In this document: one piece after another, positions 34,185 through 43,782 of the stretch
How positions within the stretch are numbered: the first letter of the stretch is position 1
Layout: the number at the start of each line of letters is the position of its first letter
Origin: Demequina phytophila
GTDB lineage: Bacteria; Actinomycetota; Actinomycetes; Actinomycetales; Demequinaceae
Assembly: GCF_000971135.1 (NCBI RefSeq)
Contig: NZ_BBLW01000004.1
Span: 248,001 to 312,000 of the forward strand
Reading direction: 5' to 3'
Length of the DNA: 64,000 nucleotides
Position numbers and translations under genes: made by a program
Notes under the pieces: generated by a model
Seen by the model: only the letters and a program-made list of their open reading frames with translations
Told to the model about the DNA's origin: nothing
Database searches by the model: none

Positions 34185-35111
34185 TCAGACGTCGATGGTC
34201 GCGTCGGGACGACGCTCCGGCAGCGCGCCGCCGAACCAGTCCTCGAGCATGCGACGCGCGACCGAGCCCTTGGGCGCGAGGATCACCTCGCCCGAGGCGA
34301 TGAGCTCGCCCAGGCCCTCGCGGGCGACGAACCGCGCCTCGGAGATCTCGTCCATGTCGAGCCGCATCGCGTCCGGGTCCTCGGTGCGGGCGCGGAACGC
34401 GACCATCACCGACGCCGGGAAGGGCCAGGGCTGGGAGCCGAGGTACTCGAGCCCGGTCAGCGTGAGCCCGGCCTCCTCGGCGACCTCACGGTGGACGGCC
34501 TGCTCGAGCGTCTCGCCGGGCTCGACGTACCCGGCGAGGTGGGAGAAGCGGCGGGGCGACCACGGCGTGGCGTGGGCGAGCAGCAGCCGGTCCTCGGGGT
34601 CGGTGATCGCGACGATCATCGCGGGGTCGGTGCGCGGGTAGTGCTCGCGGTCGTCCCGCTCGCAGCGGCGCACCCAGCCGCCTTGGGTCGGGACGGTCGG
34701 CTCGCCGCACAGCGCGCAGCGCGGATGGTTCGCGTGCCAGGTCGCGATGGCGACGGCGGTGGTGGCGAGCTCGTGCTCGCGCTCGCCCTCCGCGCCACGA
34801 TCCCAGAAGCCCGCGAGCAGGTCGCGCAGGCCGCGCATGCGGTCCCCGCCGATCCCGTCCGGGTCCATGCCGAACGCGGGGTCCTCCGGCACGAGCGCGA
34901 CCAGGTCGCGACCCTCGTCGCGACCCAGGTAGATGCGGAGCGCGGCGGGCGGCTGGGCGTCCGGGCGCAGCTCGAGGACGCGGCCGTCCGCGACGAGCAC
35001 GCGTCCGTCGCGCACCACGATCGCGTCGCACGCGGCGAGGTCGGTGGTCGCGCGACGCTCGGCGGCCCGATCGACGCGGCTGGGGTGGTCGAGCGGCCAA
35101 GGATTCCTCAC
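34185..35111 (-). CDS. nudC: NAD+ / NADH pyrophosphatase (Nudix)
   Basis: 308 residues. The Nudix box is GYVEPGETLEQAVHREVAEEAGL-type near ~205-227, followed by SQPWPFP, the signature of NADH pyrophosphatases, which hydrolyse NADH and de-cap NAD-capped RNA. A zinc-ribbon-like region (CALCG near 152-156, then C near 169) has only three Cys, as in actinobacterial NudC. The GTG at 35111 follows TACGGT by 6 nt (minus strand 35118-35123), pointing to a leaderless mRNA. It heads a run nudC, hypothetical, uvrD2. Confidence 0.94.
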   Translation of the reverse strand: MRNPWPLDHPSRVDRAAERRATTDLAACDAIVVRDGRVLVADGRVLELRPDAQPPAALRIYLGRDEGRDLVALVPEDPAFGMDPDGIGGDRMRGLRDLLAGFWDRGAEGEREHELATTAVAIATWHANHPRCALCGEPTVPTQGGWVRRCERDDREHYPRTDPAMIVAITDPEDRLLLAHATPWSPRRFSHLAGYVEPGETLEQAVHREVAEEAGLTLTGLEYLGSQPWPFPASVMVAFRARTEDPDAMRLDMDEISEARFVAREGLGELIASGEVILAPKGSVARRMLEDWFGGALPERRPDATIDV

Positions 35112-35215
35112 CCGGTCACCGTACCGCCGTCACGACCCGGCGGCGTCAGGCATCATGCCTGGCCCGCGCGGCGTGGAGCGTGGCGCCCGCCCCGGCTTGG
35201 CCCTACGGTGAGCCT
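35112..35215. promoter_or_regulatory. Divergent leaderless promoters of nudC and the APH-like kinase
   Basis: TACGGT on the minus strand (35118-35123) is 6 nt from the nudC GTG. TACGGT on the plus strand (35204-35209) is 6 nt from GTG 35216. The two -10 boxes are identical hexamers. Confidence 0.55.
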
Positions 35216-36145
35216 GTGCCTCGTTCTCCGCTCGCGCTCGCCGCCCTGGCGTCCGTCGCCGTGCCCGGGCTCGACGTCTACGACGTGCTGCGCAGCCCGC
35301 ACACCGACGCGGACTTCGAGGTCGTGGTGGTGAAGGACGCGACCGGCAAGCGCTGGATCGTCCGCGCCCCCAAGCGCGCAGCCGCCGGTGCCGCTCTCGA
35401 GGCCGAGAAGGGTCTGCTGGGCGCGCTCGGGCGGGCCAAGGAGGCCGGGATCGTGTCCTTCGAGGTGCCGCATCCCGTGGGCGCGGCGGAGCTGCCGGAC
35501 GACACGGGGCGCGCGATCGTCTACACCGAGGTGCCCGGCGCCCCGCTCATGCTGGCGGCGCTGCACCCGGGCCCCGGCCTCGCCGCCACCGTGGGCCGCG
35601 CGCTGGCCGAGGTGCACGAGCTCCCGGTCACCGTGATCGAGGACCAGGGGCTGCCCGCGTACTCCGCCGAGGAGTACCGCGCGCGCCGCCTCGCGGAGCT
35701 CGATGCCGGCATCCAGACCGGCAAGGTGCCGCCGCGTCTCGCCGACCGGTGGGAGCACCAGCTCGAGAACGTGTCGTGGTGGAGGTTCGACCCGACTGTG
35801 GTGCACGGCGACATGGGCGAGCACCAGGTGTACGTCGCGGACGGCTCCGTGTCCGGCATCGTGGATTGGATGGACGCCCGCGTCGCCGACCCGGCCGACG
35901 ACCTCGCGTGGCTGGTCGCCGCGGCCCCCGACGACGTGCTCGACTCGGTGGTCGAGGCCTACCACGGCCGCCGCCGCGAGATGCGGGACCCGCACCTGCT
36001 GGATCGCGCGCGCCTCGCGTCCGAGATGGCGCTGATGCGCTGGCTCATGTACGGGGTGCGGACCGACAACCCGGACGTGGTCGCCGATGGCGAGGGCATG
36101 CTCGCCGACCTCGAGGCGATGCTGTTCGACGAGGAGGAGGAGTAG
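35216..36145 (+). CDS. Aminoglycoside phosphotransferase (APH)-fold kinase
   Basis: 309 residues with an APH/macrolide-kinase fold: catalytic loop VVHGDMGEHQVYV (residues ~199-211), where the usual Asn of HGDxxxxN is Gln, and metal motif GIVDWMDARVADPADDLAWL-type near 217. The family includes macrolide 2'-phosphotransferases but most chromosomal members have other or unknown substrates. Its fixed place between nudC and adnB in actinobacteria argues against a resistance role; that is inference. GTG 35216 follows TACGGT by 6 nt. The stop is 6 bp from that of adnB. Confidence 0.85.
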   Translation: MPRSPLALAALASVAVPGLDVYDVLRSPHTDADFEVVVVKDATGKRWIVRAPKRAAAGAALEAEKGLLGALGRAKEAGIVSFEVPHPVGAAELPDDTGRAIVYTEVPGAPLMLAALHPGPGLAATVGRALAEVHELPVTVIEDQGLPAYSAEEYRARRLAELDAGIQTGKVPPRLADRWEHQLENVSWWRFDPTVVHGDMGEHQVYVADGSVSGIVDWMDARVADPADDLAWLVAAAPDDVLDSVVEAYHGRRREMRDPHLLDRARLASEMALMRWLMYGVRTDNPDVVADGEGMLADLEAMLFDEEEE

Positions 36146-36151
36146 CCCTCC

Positions 36152-39100
36152 TCACCGGATCGTCGGCGCGAGCAGCGCCTCGATCTCCTCGCGGCCCAGC
36201 AGCCGCTCGGGTCGCACCGTCGCGTCGTCGCGGACGTAGTGGAACGCCGCGTCGACGGCGTCGAGCGGCACGCCCGTCCACTCCGCCCACGCGAGGCGGT
36301 ACACCGCCAGCTGCACCTCGCGTGCCGCCCGCTCCTCCGCTCCTCGCGGCGCGGAGCCGGACTTCCAGTCGACCACGGTGACACGGTCGAGACCGGCGCC
36401 CGCGGGGAACACGGCGTCGATGCGGGAGCGGATGGTGACACCCGCGAGCGGGAGCTCGACGTCGACCTCGATGTGGCTGGGCACGCGGCCGGCCCACTCG
36501 GACCGCGCGAACGCGTCCTTGAGGGCCTCGAGGTCGGTCTCGTCCTCACCCGGCCCCAGGTCATCGAGCGACAGCAGCGGCACATGGCCGTACTGCGCCT
36601 CGATCCACGCGTGCAGCAGGCTTCCGCGGCGCGCGGCGGGGGTGGGCGCGGCGGGCAGCGGCCGGCGCAGCTGCGCGGTGAACGCGTCGCGGTCGCGGCG
36701 CAGCGACACCAGGCCGGAGGTCGACAGGTGTGCGGGCAGCGCGACGTCGCCGACTCCGGTCTCGCGCGCGCGCCGCTCCTCGAGCATCGCGGCGATCTCG
36801 CGTCCGAGCGGGAGCCGTTCCCACCGTGCCGCGGCAGGGTCCTCGCCCGCCTCCACGCCGGCCACCATGGCCGCGCGCACCTCGACCGCGAGCTCGCGCC
36901 GCGCGAGCTGCGCATCGCTGGGCGCGGGCGGCCAGGTCGCGGTGACGGGAACGACCTCGACGGCGGAGCCGTCCTCGGGGCGCGGCGCCCAGGAGGCGTC
37001 CGTGAGCATGCCGGCCTCGACCAGCTCCCGCAGGTAGCACGACGGCGTCCGCACGGTCGCGCCGCCGACCCGCCACGAGGCCGACAGCAGCACGTGCGAA
37101 CGCGCGCGGGTCACGGCGACGTAGAACAGGCGGCGCTCCTCGGCGACGCGATGGAGCCCGCACGCCTTCTCGAAGTCCTCGAGCGTGTCGCCGAGCGTGC
37201 CGTGGTCCGCGGCGCCGCGCCAGTCCCAGCGCGGCAGGTCGGCGTGGTCGAGGCGCAGCTCGTAGGGCAGCTCGAGGTTGCGCCCTCGCCATCCCGCGTC
37301 CGTGTAGTACGGGCGCCGCGAGGACGGCTCGCCGACCGACGGGAAGTGGCCGTCGACCAGCCCGGGCACGGCGACGACGTCCCACTCGAGCCCCTTCGCG
37401 GCGTGCACGGTGAGCACCTGCACCGCGCCGGGCTCGGGCTCCTTGACCGGGAGCTCGAGACCGCCCTCCTCGCTGCGCGCCGCCTCGAGCCACGCGAGGA
37501 ACGCGCCGAGGGTCGCGCGCTCCGCGCCCGCGGCGAACTGCCGCGCGGCGTCGACGAACGCGTCGACGTTGCGCGCCGCCCGGCCGTCGGGACGCGCGAC
37601 GGCGGCCTCGATGTCGAGACCCCAGGCGCGCTCGGCGGCGAGGATGAGCTCCGGCAGCGAGAGGTAGGTGCGGGTGCGGATGGAGTCGACGGCGCGCTGG
37701 AGGCGGACGATGCGCGCGTGGGCCACGGCGCCGAGCGACCGGCCCTCGCGGGAGGTCCAGCCCGCGGGCGGCGGGGTGGCGAGGGCGTCGACGAGGCTCG
37801 GCTCCGAGTCGCGCGCCTCGCGGGGTCCCGCGAGCTCGCGCGACCAGTCCTGCAGCGCCGCGAGGTCGCGGATGCCGAGCGCGACCCGCTCGGAGGTGAG
37901 CAGGCGCATCGCCGAGTCCCCGCGCGACGGGTCGTGCGCGATCTCGAGCAGCGCCACCAGATCCGACACCTCCGGGGTGTCGACGAGGCCGCCGAGCCCC
38001 ACCACCTCGTAGTCGACACCGGCACGCACGAGCGCCTCGACCATCGCGGCGAACTGGGCCCGCCTGCGGCACAGGATCGCGGCGGTCGGCAGCTCGGGTC
38101 CGGTCCGCAGCTCCGCACGACGGTCCGCGAGGAAGGCGACCACGGCATCGGCCTCCTGCACGTGGTCCTCGGTGACGAGGCTGTCGACGCCGGGCGCGCG
38201 GCGGCGCGGCTCCTCCTCGCCCAGGAACGCGGCGCGCGAGCGCAGCGGGCGCACATCCACGCGGGAGGCCTCGCGCAGCGGGGCGGCGGCCGCGTTGGCG
38301 ACCGCCAGCACCGATCCCTCGTTGCGCCACGAGACGGACAGGCTGCGCTGCGCGACGTCGCGCCCGTGCGCGAACTCGTCGACGAACATGGGCAGCGCGC
38401 TCTCCGAGGCGCCTCGGAAGCCGTAGATCGCCTGGTTCGGGTCGCCGACCGCCATGACGTGGTGGTCGGCGCCGAACAGCCGCGCGAACAGCCGGAGCTG
38501 GCCGGGCGACGTATCCTGGAACTCGTCGAGCAGGACGGCACGGTAGCGGCCTCGCTCGACGGCCTGCACCGTCTCGAGCCGCGACAGCTCCGCCGCGAAG
38601 GCGACCTGGTCCGCGAAGTCGAGCTGGGAAGCGTCGCGCTTGCGGCGCTGGAACTCCTCGACCAGGCCGGACACCGCGATGAGCGTGCGCAGCTTCGCGA
38701 GGCGCTTCGCGTGGTCGTTGGGGGTGCCGGTGCGCGTGGTGAGCGGGCCGGGAGCGCGGTCGCCGACGTTCTTGGGGAGCTCCTCGAGGGCGGTCAGCGC
38801 CTGCCGTGCCCAGTCGCGCAGCGCCTCGGGCGCGACGTCGTGGTCGCGCAGCTGTCCGGAGAGGCGCGAGATGGAGGCGGTGACGGTGCTGACGGCGGCG
38901 TCGGTGTCGAGCGGCGCCGTCCAGGAGGTGACCACGTCCGAGGCGAGCTGCCACAGCGCGGCCGCGGTGAGCGTGGTGGCGTCCGGGTCGATGCCGAGCC
39001 GCAGCCCGTGCTCGGCGACCAGCTGCGCCGAGTACGCGTTGTAGGTCGACACCGAGGCGGGCGGACGCGCCGGGTCCTCGCCGAACGCGGCGGCGATGCG

Positions 39101-39409
39101 TGACTCGGCGCGTTCGGCGATCTCCGCGGCGGCCTTGCGGGTGAAGGTGAGGCAGAGGATCTCGTCGGGGCTGATGGCCGTCCCGAACAGCTCCTCGGCG
39201 TGGTCGAGGAGGTGGACGATGCGCAGCGACAGCGTCTCCGTCTTGCCGGAGCCCGCGCCGGCGACCACCAGCATGGGGTCGAGGCCGGCGCCGATGACGT
39301 CCTCCTGCTCGGGCGTGGGTGGCCGGCCCGTCACGAGCTCGACGAGCTCGCGTGCCGCGCGTGCCTCTCCGCGCACCAGCCCCTCGTCGGGCAGCACCGT
39401 CCCGCTCAT
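36152..39409 (-). CDS. adnB: AdnB subunit of the AdnAB helicase-nuclease
   Basis: 1085 residues: UvrD-like motor with Walker A AGAGSGKT (~50-57), LLDEFQDTSPGQ and the motif VI region EERRLFYVAVTRARSHV, then a C-terminal RecB-type nuclease with the metal-binding VTVVDWKSGS and the QLAVYRLAW helix. In mycobacteria AdnB drives translocation while both subunits cut, resecting double-strand ends in place of RecBCD. Length and gene order (adnA then adnB) match. ATG 39409 overlaps the adnA stop by 4 bp (ATGA), so the two are made at a fixed ratio. Confidence 0.95.
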   Translation of the reverse strand: MSGTVLPDEGLVRGEARAARELVELVTGRPPTPEQEDVIGAGLDPMLVVAGAGSGKTETLSLRIVHLLDHAEELFGTAISPDEILCLTFTRKAAAEIAERAESRIAAAFGEDPARPPASVSTYNAYSAQLVAEHGLRLGIDPDATTLTAAALWQLASDVVTSWTAPLDTDAAVSTVTASISRLSGQLRDHDVAPEALRDWARQALTALEELPKNVGDRAPGPLTTRTGTPNDHAKRLAKLRTLIAVSGLVEEFQRRKRDASQLDFADQVAFAAELSRLETVQAVERGRYRAVLLDEFQDTSPGQLRLFARLFGADHHVMAVGDPNQAIYGFRGASESALPMFVDEFAHGRDVAQRSLSVSWRNEGSVLAVANAAAAPLREASRVDVRPLRSRAAFLGEEEPRRRAPGVDSLVTEDHVQEADAVVAFLADRRAELRTGPELPTAAILCRRRAQFAAMVEALVRAGVDYEVVGLGGLVDTPEVSDLVALLEIAHDPSRGDSAMRLLTSERVALGIRDLAALQDWSRELAGPREARDSEPSLVDALATPPPAGWTSREGRSLGAVAHARIVRLQRAVDSIRTRTYLSLPELILAAERAWGLDIEAAVARPDGRAARNVDAFVDAARQFAAGAERATLGAFLAWLEAARSEEGGLELPVKEPEPGAVQVLTVHAAKGLEWDVVAVPGLVDGHFPSVGEPSSRRPYYTDAGWRGRNLELPYELRLDHADLPRWDWRGAADHGTLGDTLEDFEKACGLHRVAEERRLFYVAVTRARSHVLLSASWRVGGATVRTPSCYLRELVEAGMLTDASWAPRPEDGSAVEVVPVTATWPPAPSDAQLARRELAVEVRAAMVAGVEAGEDPAAARWERLPLGREIAAMLEERRARETGVGDVALPAHLSTSGLVSLRRDRDAFTAQLRRPLPAAPTPAARRGSLLHAWIEAQYGHVPLLSLDDLGPGEDETDLEALKDAFARSEWAGRVPSHIEVDVELPLAGVTIRSRIDAVFPAGAGLDRVTVVDWKSGSAPRGAEERAAREVQLAVYRLAWAEWTGVPLDAVDAAFHYVRDDATVRPERLLGREEIEALLAPTIR

Positions 39410-42400
39410 CCGTCCGTCACCTGCCTTCCGCTGGGCCACGCCGGGCACGACCGTCGCACAGGGCACGACGGGCAGCGGTCGTTGGTGATGGCGGTGAACG
39501 TCGCCTGCGCCATGGTGTCGACGGCGTCGGCGAGGCGAGCGGTCTCGCGCTCCACGTCGATCGCCGGCTGGGCGCGCTCGCTCGCGCCCTGGGTCGCGCC
39601 GCCGACGAACACCAGTGCGGCGCCGTCGGCCTGCTCGACCCCGGTGAACCCGCCATGGTCGGCGGCGAGCTGGTACATCGCGAGCTGCGCGTGCTCCTCG
39701 GCGTCCCTTGCGGAGACCGCCTGGCCCGTCTTGAGATCGACGATTCGCGCGGCGCCGTCGGTCACCTCGACCCTGTCCGCGCTGCCCGCGACCACGGCGC
39801 GGCCGATCTGCACGGAGAACGGCTGCTCGACGCGCACCTCACCCGCCCGCACGGCGGCGACGTATCCGGCGAGGCGACGGATCATGGCGTCCGCGCGGTC
39901 CTTGAGGACGCGGTCGGGCCAGGTGTCCGTGCCCGCGATCGCGGGCCAGCGCTCCTCGAGCGCGGCGGCGAGCTCGGCATGGGTGCCGCGGGGGAACGCC
40001 GCGGCGACCTCGTGCACCAGGGTGCCGAGGCTCTGCTTCTCGGAGGCCGCGGCACTGCCGCCGGCGGTCTCGAGCGCCCAGCGCAGCGGGCAGGTCTCGA
40101 GCGCCTCCAGCCGCGAGGGCGACACGCGCACCGGCGCCTCGTCCTCCCACATCGCGACGTCGGACGAGGGTGCGGGAACTCCGTGCCAGTCCTCGGGGTC
40201 CGCGCCGGCGACGCCCATCGCGGCGAGCCTCGCGAGCAGCTCGACGTGCGCGACCCGTCCCGCCCCCTGGGCCTCGACCGCTCCGGCGCGCACCGCGGCC
40301 ACCGCAGACCTCAGGTCCGTCACGCGTGGCGTCGCGTCCGCGCGCACCGCCTCGACGCCCGCGGCCGCGGCCGCCCAGGCCAGGAACCGGGACGGCCTCT
40401 CGTCCTCGCCGTCGACGCACGTGAGCACCAGCCGCGTACGCGCACGCGACACGGCCACGGCGAAGGCGCGCGTCTCGTCATCCACGACGGCGCGGCGGGC
40501 GGCGCGCGCCCAGGCGGCACGAGCACGAGGCTCGAGCGGCACGGCCTCGGCGCGGCCGGCGATGATCTCCGCGAGCTGGTGCGCGCCCAGCACAGCGTCG
40601 CGCAGGCGCGTATCCGGCCACGCCCCCTCCTCGAGCCCCGCGACCACCGCGAGCTCCCACTCGCGGCCCGCCGCGGATGCGGGCGTGCAGAACGCGACGG
40701 CGTCCTCGACCCGCGCCGTCGCGCCCAGGGTGTCCGCGGCGAAGTCCTGGCCCTCGAGATGCTCCACGAACGACCCGACGGACGCCGACGGCATGCGCTC
40801 GACGTAGACGGCCGCGGCGCGCATCAGCGCGATCACGGCGTCCAGGTCGGCGTCGTCGCGCGCGGACCCGGCGAGCGCGGCCGCGCGCCAGTCGTCCGCG
40901 ACGCCGAGCGCATCCCACACGGCCCACGCGACGGTCGCCGCGGTGCCCTCGTCCGCGGCGGCGGCGGTGCCGGCGGCCAGCGCCCGTGAGGCGCGTGCCG
41001 CGAGCCGCGCCTCGGGGATGCCGAGCGTGACCCAGCGCTCGGGCGCCTCGATCGCCTCCACGAGCAGCTCCGCGGACCCGCGGGCTCCCCCACCCCGCCG
41101 CTCCTCCTTCACGAGCGCGCGCCGCAGGCGCCGCATCGCCACCGGGTCGATGCCGACGATCCGCGAGCCGAGCAGCTCGACGGCCTCGGCCTCCTCCCAT
41201 GGCGCGTCCTCGCCGCGAGCGTTCGCGGCGGCGCGACGCATGAGGGTGAGCAGCGGCGCGACCGCGGGTTCCGCGTGGAGCGCCGTGCCGTCGCCGAGCG
41301 TCTCGCAAGGGATGTCGGACGCCGCGAGGTCCGCCCGGATCTCGCGCAGGCGCGCGCTCGACCGCGCGATCACCACCATCTCCCCCCAGGGAACCTCGGG
41401 GCCGTCGAGCCCGTGACGGGCGCGCCGCAGCGCCTGGCCGATCGCGCGCGAGTGGGCGTGGCGGTGGGCGGCCACCAGGATGTCCACGCCCGGGTGCCCG
41501 GCAGCCGCGGCGACCGGGACACGCGCGGATCCGATCCCCGAGGTGCCGATCCGGCTCACGGCTGCGGCGGCGACGGCCGCGAGCGCCCCCGCCTGCCGGT
41601 GCCCGCCGCCGAGCCGCATCACCGTGGCGCCGAACCCTCCGGCCGCGGGCGCCGCGGTCGCGTTCGCGAGCACCGCCGGCACCGCGCCGCGATAGCCCTG
41701 CACCGCCTGGTCCGCGTTGCCCAGCAGCACCACGCGCGCACCCGCGCCGGCGAGCGCCCGCAGCAGCTCGATGCCGGCCTGGGTGAGATCCTGGGCGTCG
41801 TCGACCACGACGAGCGTCCAACCGGGCCGGTCCCCCGGCGCGTCCCAGCCGGCGAGCACGTCCGCGGCCTGCGCGACCACGACGGCGGGGTCGAATCGCG
41901 CACCCTGGTCCGGGGTGACGGAACGCCAGCCCAGGATCGCGTCGTACTCCTCCATGACGGCCGCCGCGGCGCGCCACTCGGGACGCCCGGCGGAGTCGCC
42001 GAGAGCGGCGAGATCTCCCGGCGTCAGCCCGGCCTCGCTCGCGCGCATGAGCAGGTCGCGCAGCTCCGCACGGAAGCCCGGCAGCCCGGTCGCCTCCGGC
42101 GGCACGGAGCCTCCCCAGTCGGGCGCGACGCCGAGCCCCGCGCGATGGCCCTCGAGCAGCTCGCGCAGGATCTGGTCCTGCTCGGCTCCCGTGACCAGCA
42201 CGGGCGGCGGCTCGCCGAGCGCGGTCGCGTGGGCGGTGAGGATCGCGTGCGCCGCGGAGGCCGCGGTGCGCACCACCGGCGCGCCCACGGGCCTGTCGAG
42301 CCCGAGCGAGACCCGGTCACGCAGCCGCGCAGCCCCCTCGCGGGTGGCCGCGATCACCAGCAGCCGGTCGGGATCGGTGCCCCGGCGCGACGCTTCGAGC

Positions 42401-42576
42401 GCGAGCGCCGCGGCGAGCGCGGTCTTGCCCGAGCCCGGCGCGCCGACCACGACCAGGTGTCCGGCGTCGCCCGGACCCCGCGGCGCGAGGGCCCGCTCGA
42501 GCGCGGCCGACTGCGCCGCGTCCAGCGGCGGTAGCGGCGCCGGCGCGGCCGCCGGGAGGAGGCGCAGGTCGGTCAT
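39406..42576 (-). CDS. adnA: AdnA subunit of the AdnAB helicase-nuclease
   Basis: 1056 residues with the AdnA pattern: Walker A GAPGSGKT (~45-52), a weak Walker B (VVVDDAQDL), and a C-terminal nuclease with ARIVDLKTGQ. An iron-sulfur staple is visible: one Cys in ALETCPLRWAL and three at the end (CPSCPVRRSC), as in AddB/AdnA nuclease domains. The partner adnB follows. ATG 42576 is used; no clear ribosome site or TANNNT box precedes it, so the gene may be read from a transcript starting further upstream. It acts in DNA end resection. Confidence 0.95.
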   Translation of the reverse strand: MTDLRLLPAAAPAPLPPLDAAQSAALERALAPRGPGDAGHLVVVGAPGSGKTALAAALALEASRRGTDPDRLLVIAATREGAARLRDRVSLGLDRPVGAPVVRTAASAAHAILTAHATALGEPPPVLVTGAEQDQILRELLEGHRAGLGVAPDWGGSVPPEATGLPGFRAELRDLLMRASEAGLTPGDLAALGDSAGRPEWRAAAAVMEEYDAILGWRSVTPDQGARFDPAVVVAQAADVLAGWDAPGDRPGWTLVVVDDAQDLTQAGIELLRALAGAGARVVLLGNADQAVQGYRGAVPAVLANATAAPAAGGFGATVMRLGGGHRQAGALAAVAAAAVSRIGTSGIGSARVPVAAAAGHPGVDILVAAHRHAHSRAIGQALRRARHGLDGPEVPWGEMVVIARSSARLREIRADLAASDIPCETLGDGTALHAEPAVAPLLTLMRRAAANARGEDAPWEEAEAVELLGSRIVGIDPVAMRRLRRALVKEERRGGGARGSAELLVEAIEAPERWVTLGIPEARLAARASRALAAGTAAAADEGTAATVAWAVWDALGVADDWRAAALAGSARDDADLDAVIALMRAAAVYVERMPSASVGSFVEHLEGQDFAADTLGATARVEDAVAFCTPASAAGREWELAVVAGLEEGAWPDTRLRDAVLGAHQLAEIIAGRAEAVPLEPRARAAWARAARRAVVDDETRAFAVAVSRARTRLVLTCVDGEDERPSRFLAWAAAAAGVEAVRADATPRVTDLRSAVAAVRAGAVEAQGAGRVAHVELLARLAAMGVAGADPEDWHGVPAPSSDVAMWEDEAPVRVSPSRLEALETCPLRWALETAGGSAAASEKQSLGTLVHEVAAAFPRGTHAELAAALEERWPAIAGTDTWPDRVLKDRADAMIRRLAGYVAAVRAGEVRVEQPFSVQIGRAVVAGSADRVEVTDGAARIVDLKTGQAVSARDAEEHAQLAMYQLAADHGGFTGVEQADGAALVFVGGATQGASERAQPAIDVERETARLADAVDTMAQATFTAITNDRCPSCPVRRSCPAWPSGRQVTDG

Positions 42577-42612
42577 GCGCTCATCCCACCAGAAGGGTCC
42601 GACACGGGAGGC

Positions 42613-43506
42613 TCAGGCGGACTTCTTGGCGTCGGGGAACGGCCACGCGTTGACGGAGCAGGCCTTGGGCATGTCCGTCTGATCCACCATCACCTCGGCG
42701 CGCCCCGAGGAGCACGTCGCCGTGGGCTCGCCGAGCACGTGGCCCACACCGTGATTGAGCAGGTACGCGCGCGAGGCGCCGCGCTTGTCGCCGTAACGGT
42801 CGAGGCCCGCGGTCCAGTCGTAGATCGACACCGGGACGATGCCCTGCGCCACGCACGGCACCGCGGCGGACGCATCCGGGCTGGGGGACGCATCTCTCGC
42901 GGCGTCACCCGCCTCCGCCGCGTCCGTCCCCGCGTGGGCGTCGGGGCAGCGCGCGGCGACGGTCGCCGGCGAGGCGACCACCACGGTGACGTCCGCCGCG
43001 CCGTCGGTCAGCACGAACTGCAGGCGTCCCGCCGAGCCCCACCCCCGGTTGTCGTTGAGCGTGGTCATGACGAAGGAGACCAGGGCCTCCGGGTCGATGC
43101 TCACGCCGTCCTCGACGTCGACGCGGACCGAGCGGGTCGGGCCGTCCGCGGCGTCGGGCGACGCTGAGGCGCCCGCGGCGTCCGACGCGGTGGAGAAGGT
43201 GCCGGCCCCGGCCTCGGCGATGTCGGTGGTGACCACGCCGGCCGCGGCATCGGCGTCGTCGAGCCCGCGGGTGATGGGCTCGAGCGCGGGGAGCGTCACA
43301 TCGGGTGCCGACGACTCGCTCGGCGACGCGGACGCGGTGGCCTCCGAGTCGGCGCTCCACGCGCGGTACCAGCCGGGTACCTGGCCCGTCACCCACCCGG
43401 CTCCGATGCCCAGCGCGAAGCACGCGACGAAGGTGGCGACGGTCACGAGGATGCCGGGAAGGGCGATTCCCCTGCCCGCGAACAGGCCTCCGGACCGCCG
43501 AGTCAT
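42613..43506 (-). CDS. DUF3152 secreted metallopeptidase-like protein
   Basis: 297 residues: a membrane anchor at ~15-40, a Ser/Ala/Asp-rich linker to ~130, then the DUF3152 domain to the end. The zinc site region is LLNHGVGHVLG, residues 251-256 N-H-G-V-G-H; family members as I know them read NHEVGH, so the catalytic Glu is Gly. Two Cys near the end (TCSS and KACS) are conserved in the family and probably form a disulfide. Start ATG 43506 lies 6 nt after TATCCT on the minus strand (43513-43518), so leaderless. Confidence 0.88.
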   Translation of the reverse strand: MTRRSGGLFAGRGIALPGILVTVATFVACFALGIGAGWVTGQVPGWYRAWSADSEATASASPSESSAPDVTLPALEPITRGLDDADAAAGVVTTDIAEAGAGTFSTASDAAGASASPDAADGPTRSVRVDVEDGVSIDPEALVSFVMTTLNDNRGWGSAGRLQFVLTDGAADVTVVVASPATVAARCPDAHAGTDAAEAGDAARDASPSPDASAAVPCVAQGIVPVSIYDWTAGLDRYGDKRGASRAYLLNHGVGHVLGEPTATCSSGRAEVMVDQTDMPKACSVNAWPFPDAKKSA

Positions 43507-43556
43507 CGCCCTAGGATAAGGGCAGACATCGGGCAACACGCGCATTGGAGGCGACC

Positions 43557-43775
43557 GTGGAGATCAGGATCGGCGTGCAGAACGTCTCGCGAGAGATCGC
43601 GATCGACACCGACATGACGGCCGACGCGGTCGCGGCGGCCGTGGCCGCGGCGATGGGCGGCGGCACGCTCGACCTCACGGACGCCAAGGGGCGCCGCGTG
43701 GTGGTCCCGGGCGCCTCGCTCGGCTACGTCGACATCGGCGAGGAGACCAAGCGCCGCGTCGGCTTCGGCGCGTAA
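43557..43775 (+). CDS. DUF3107 family small protein
   Basis: 72 residues matching DUF3107 (Rv3208A/TB9.4 type). EIRIGVQNVSREIAIDTDMTADAV and GRRVVVPGASLGYVDIGEE are family features; the role is unknown. GTG 43557 is supported by GGAGG at 5 nt; the in-frame TTG at 43545 precedes that site and is rejected. It diverges from DUF3152 and is followed by an 18-bp hairpin terminator. Confidence 0.88.
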   Translation: MEIRIGVQNVSREIAIDTDMTADAVAAAVAAAMGGGTLDLTDAKGRRVVVPGASLGYVDIGEETKRRVGFGA

Positions 43776-43782
43776 CGGTAGT

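Noticed and set aside
35216..36145. Macrolide resistance gene
   Set aside because: Core-genome position, no mobile element, altered catalytic loop; evidence only supports an APH-fold kinase.
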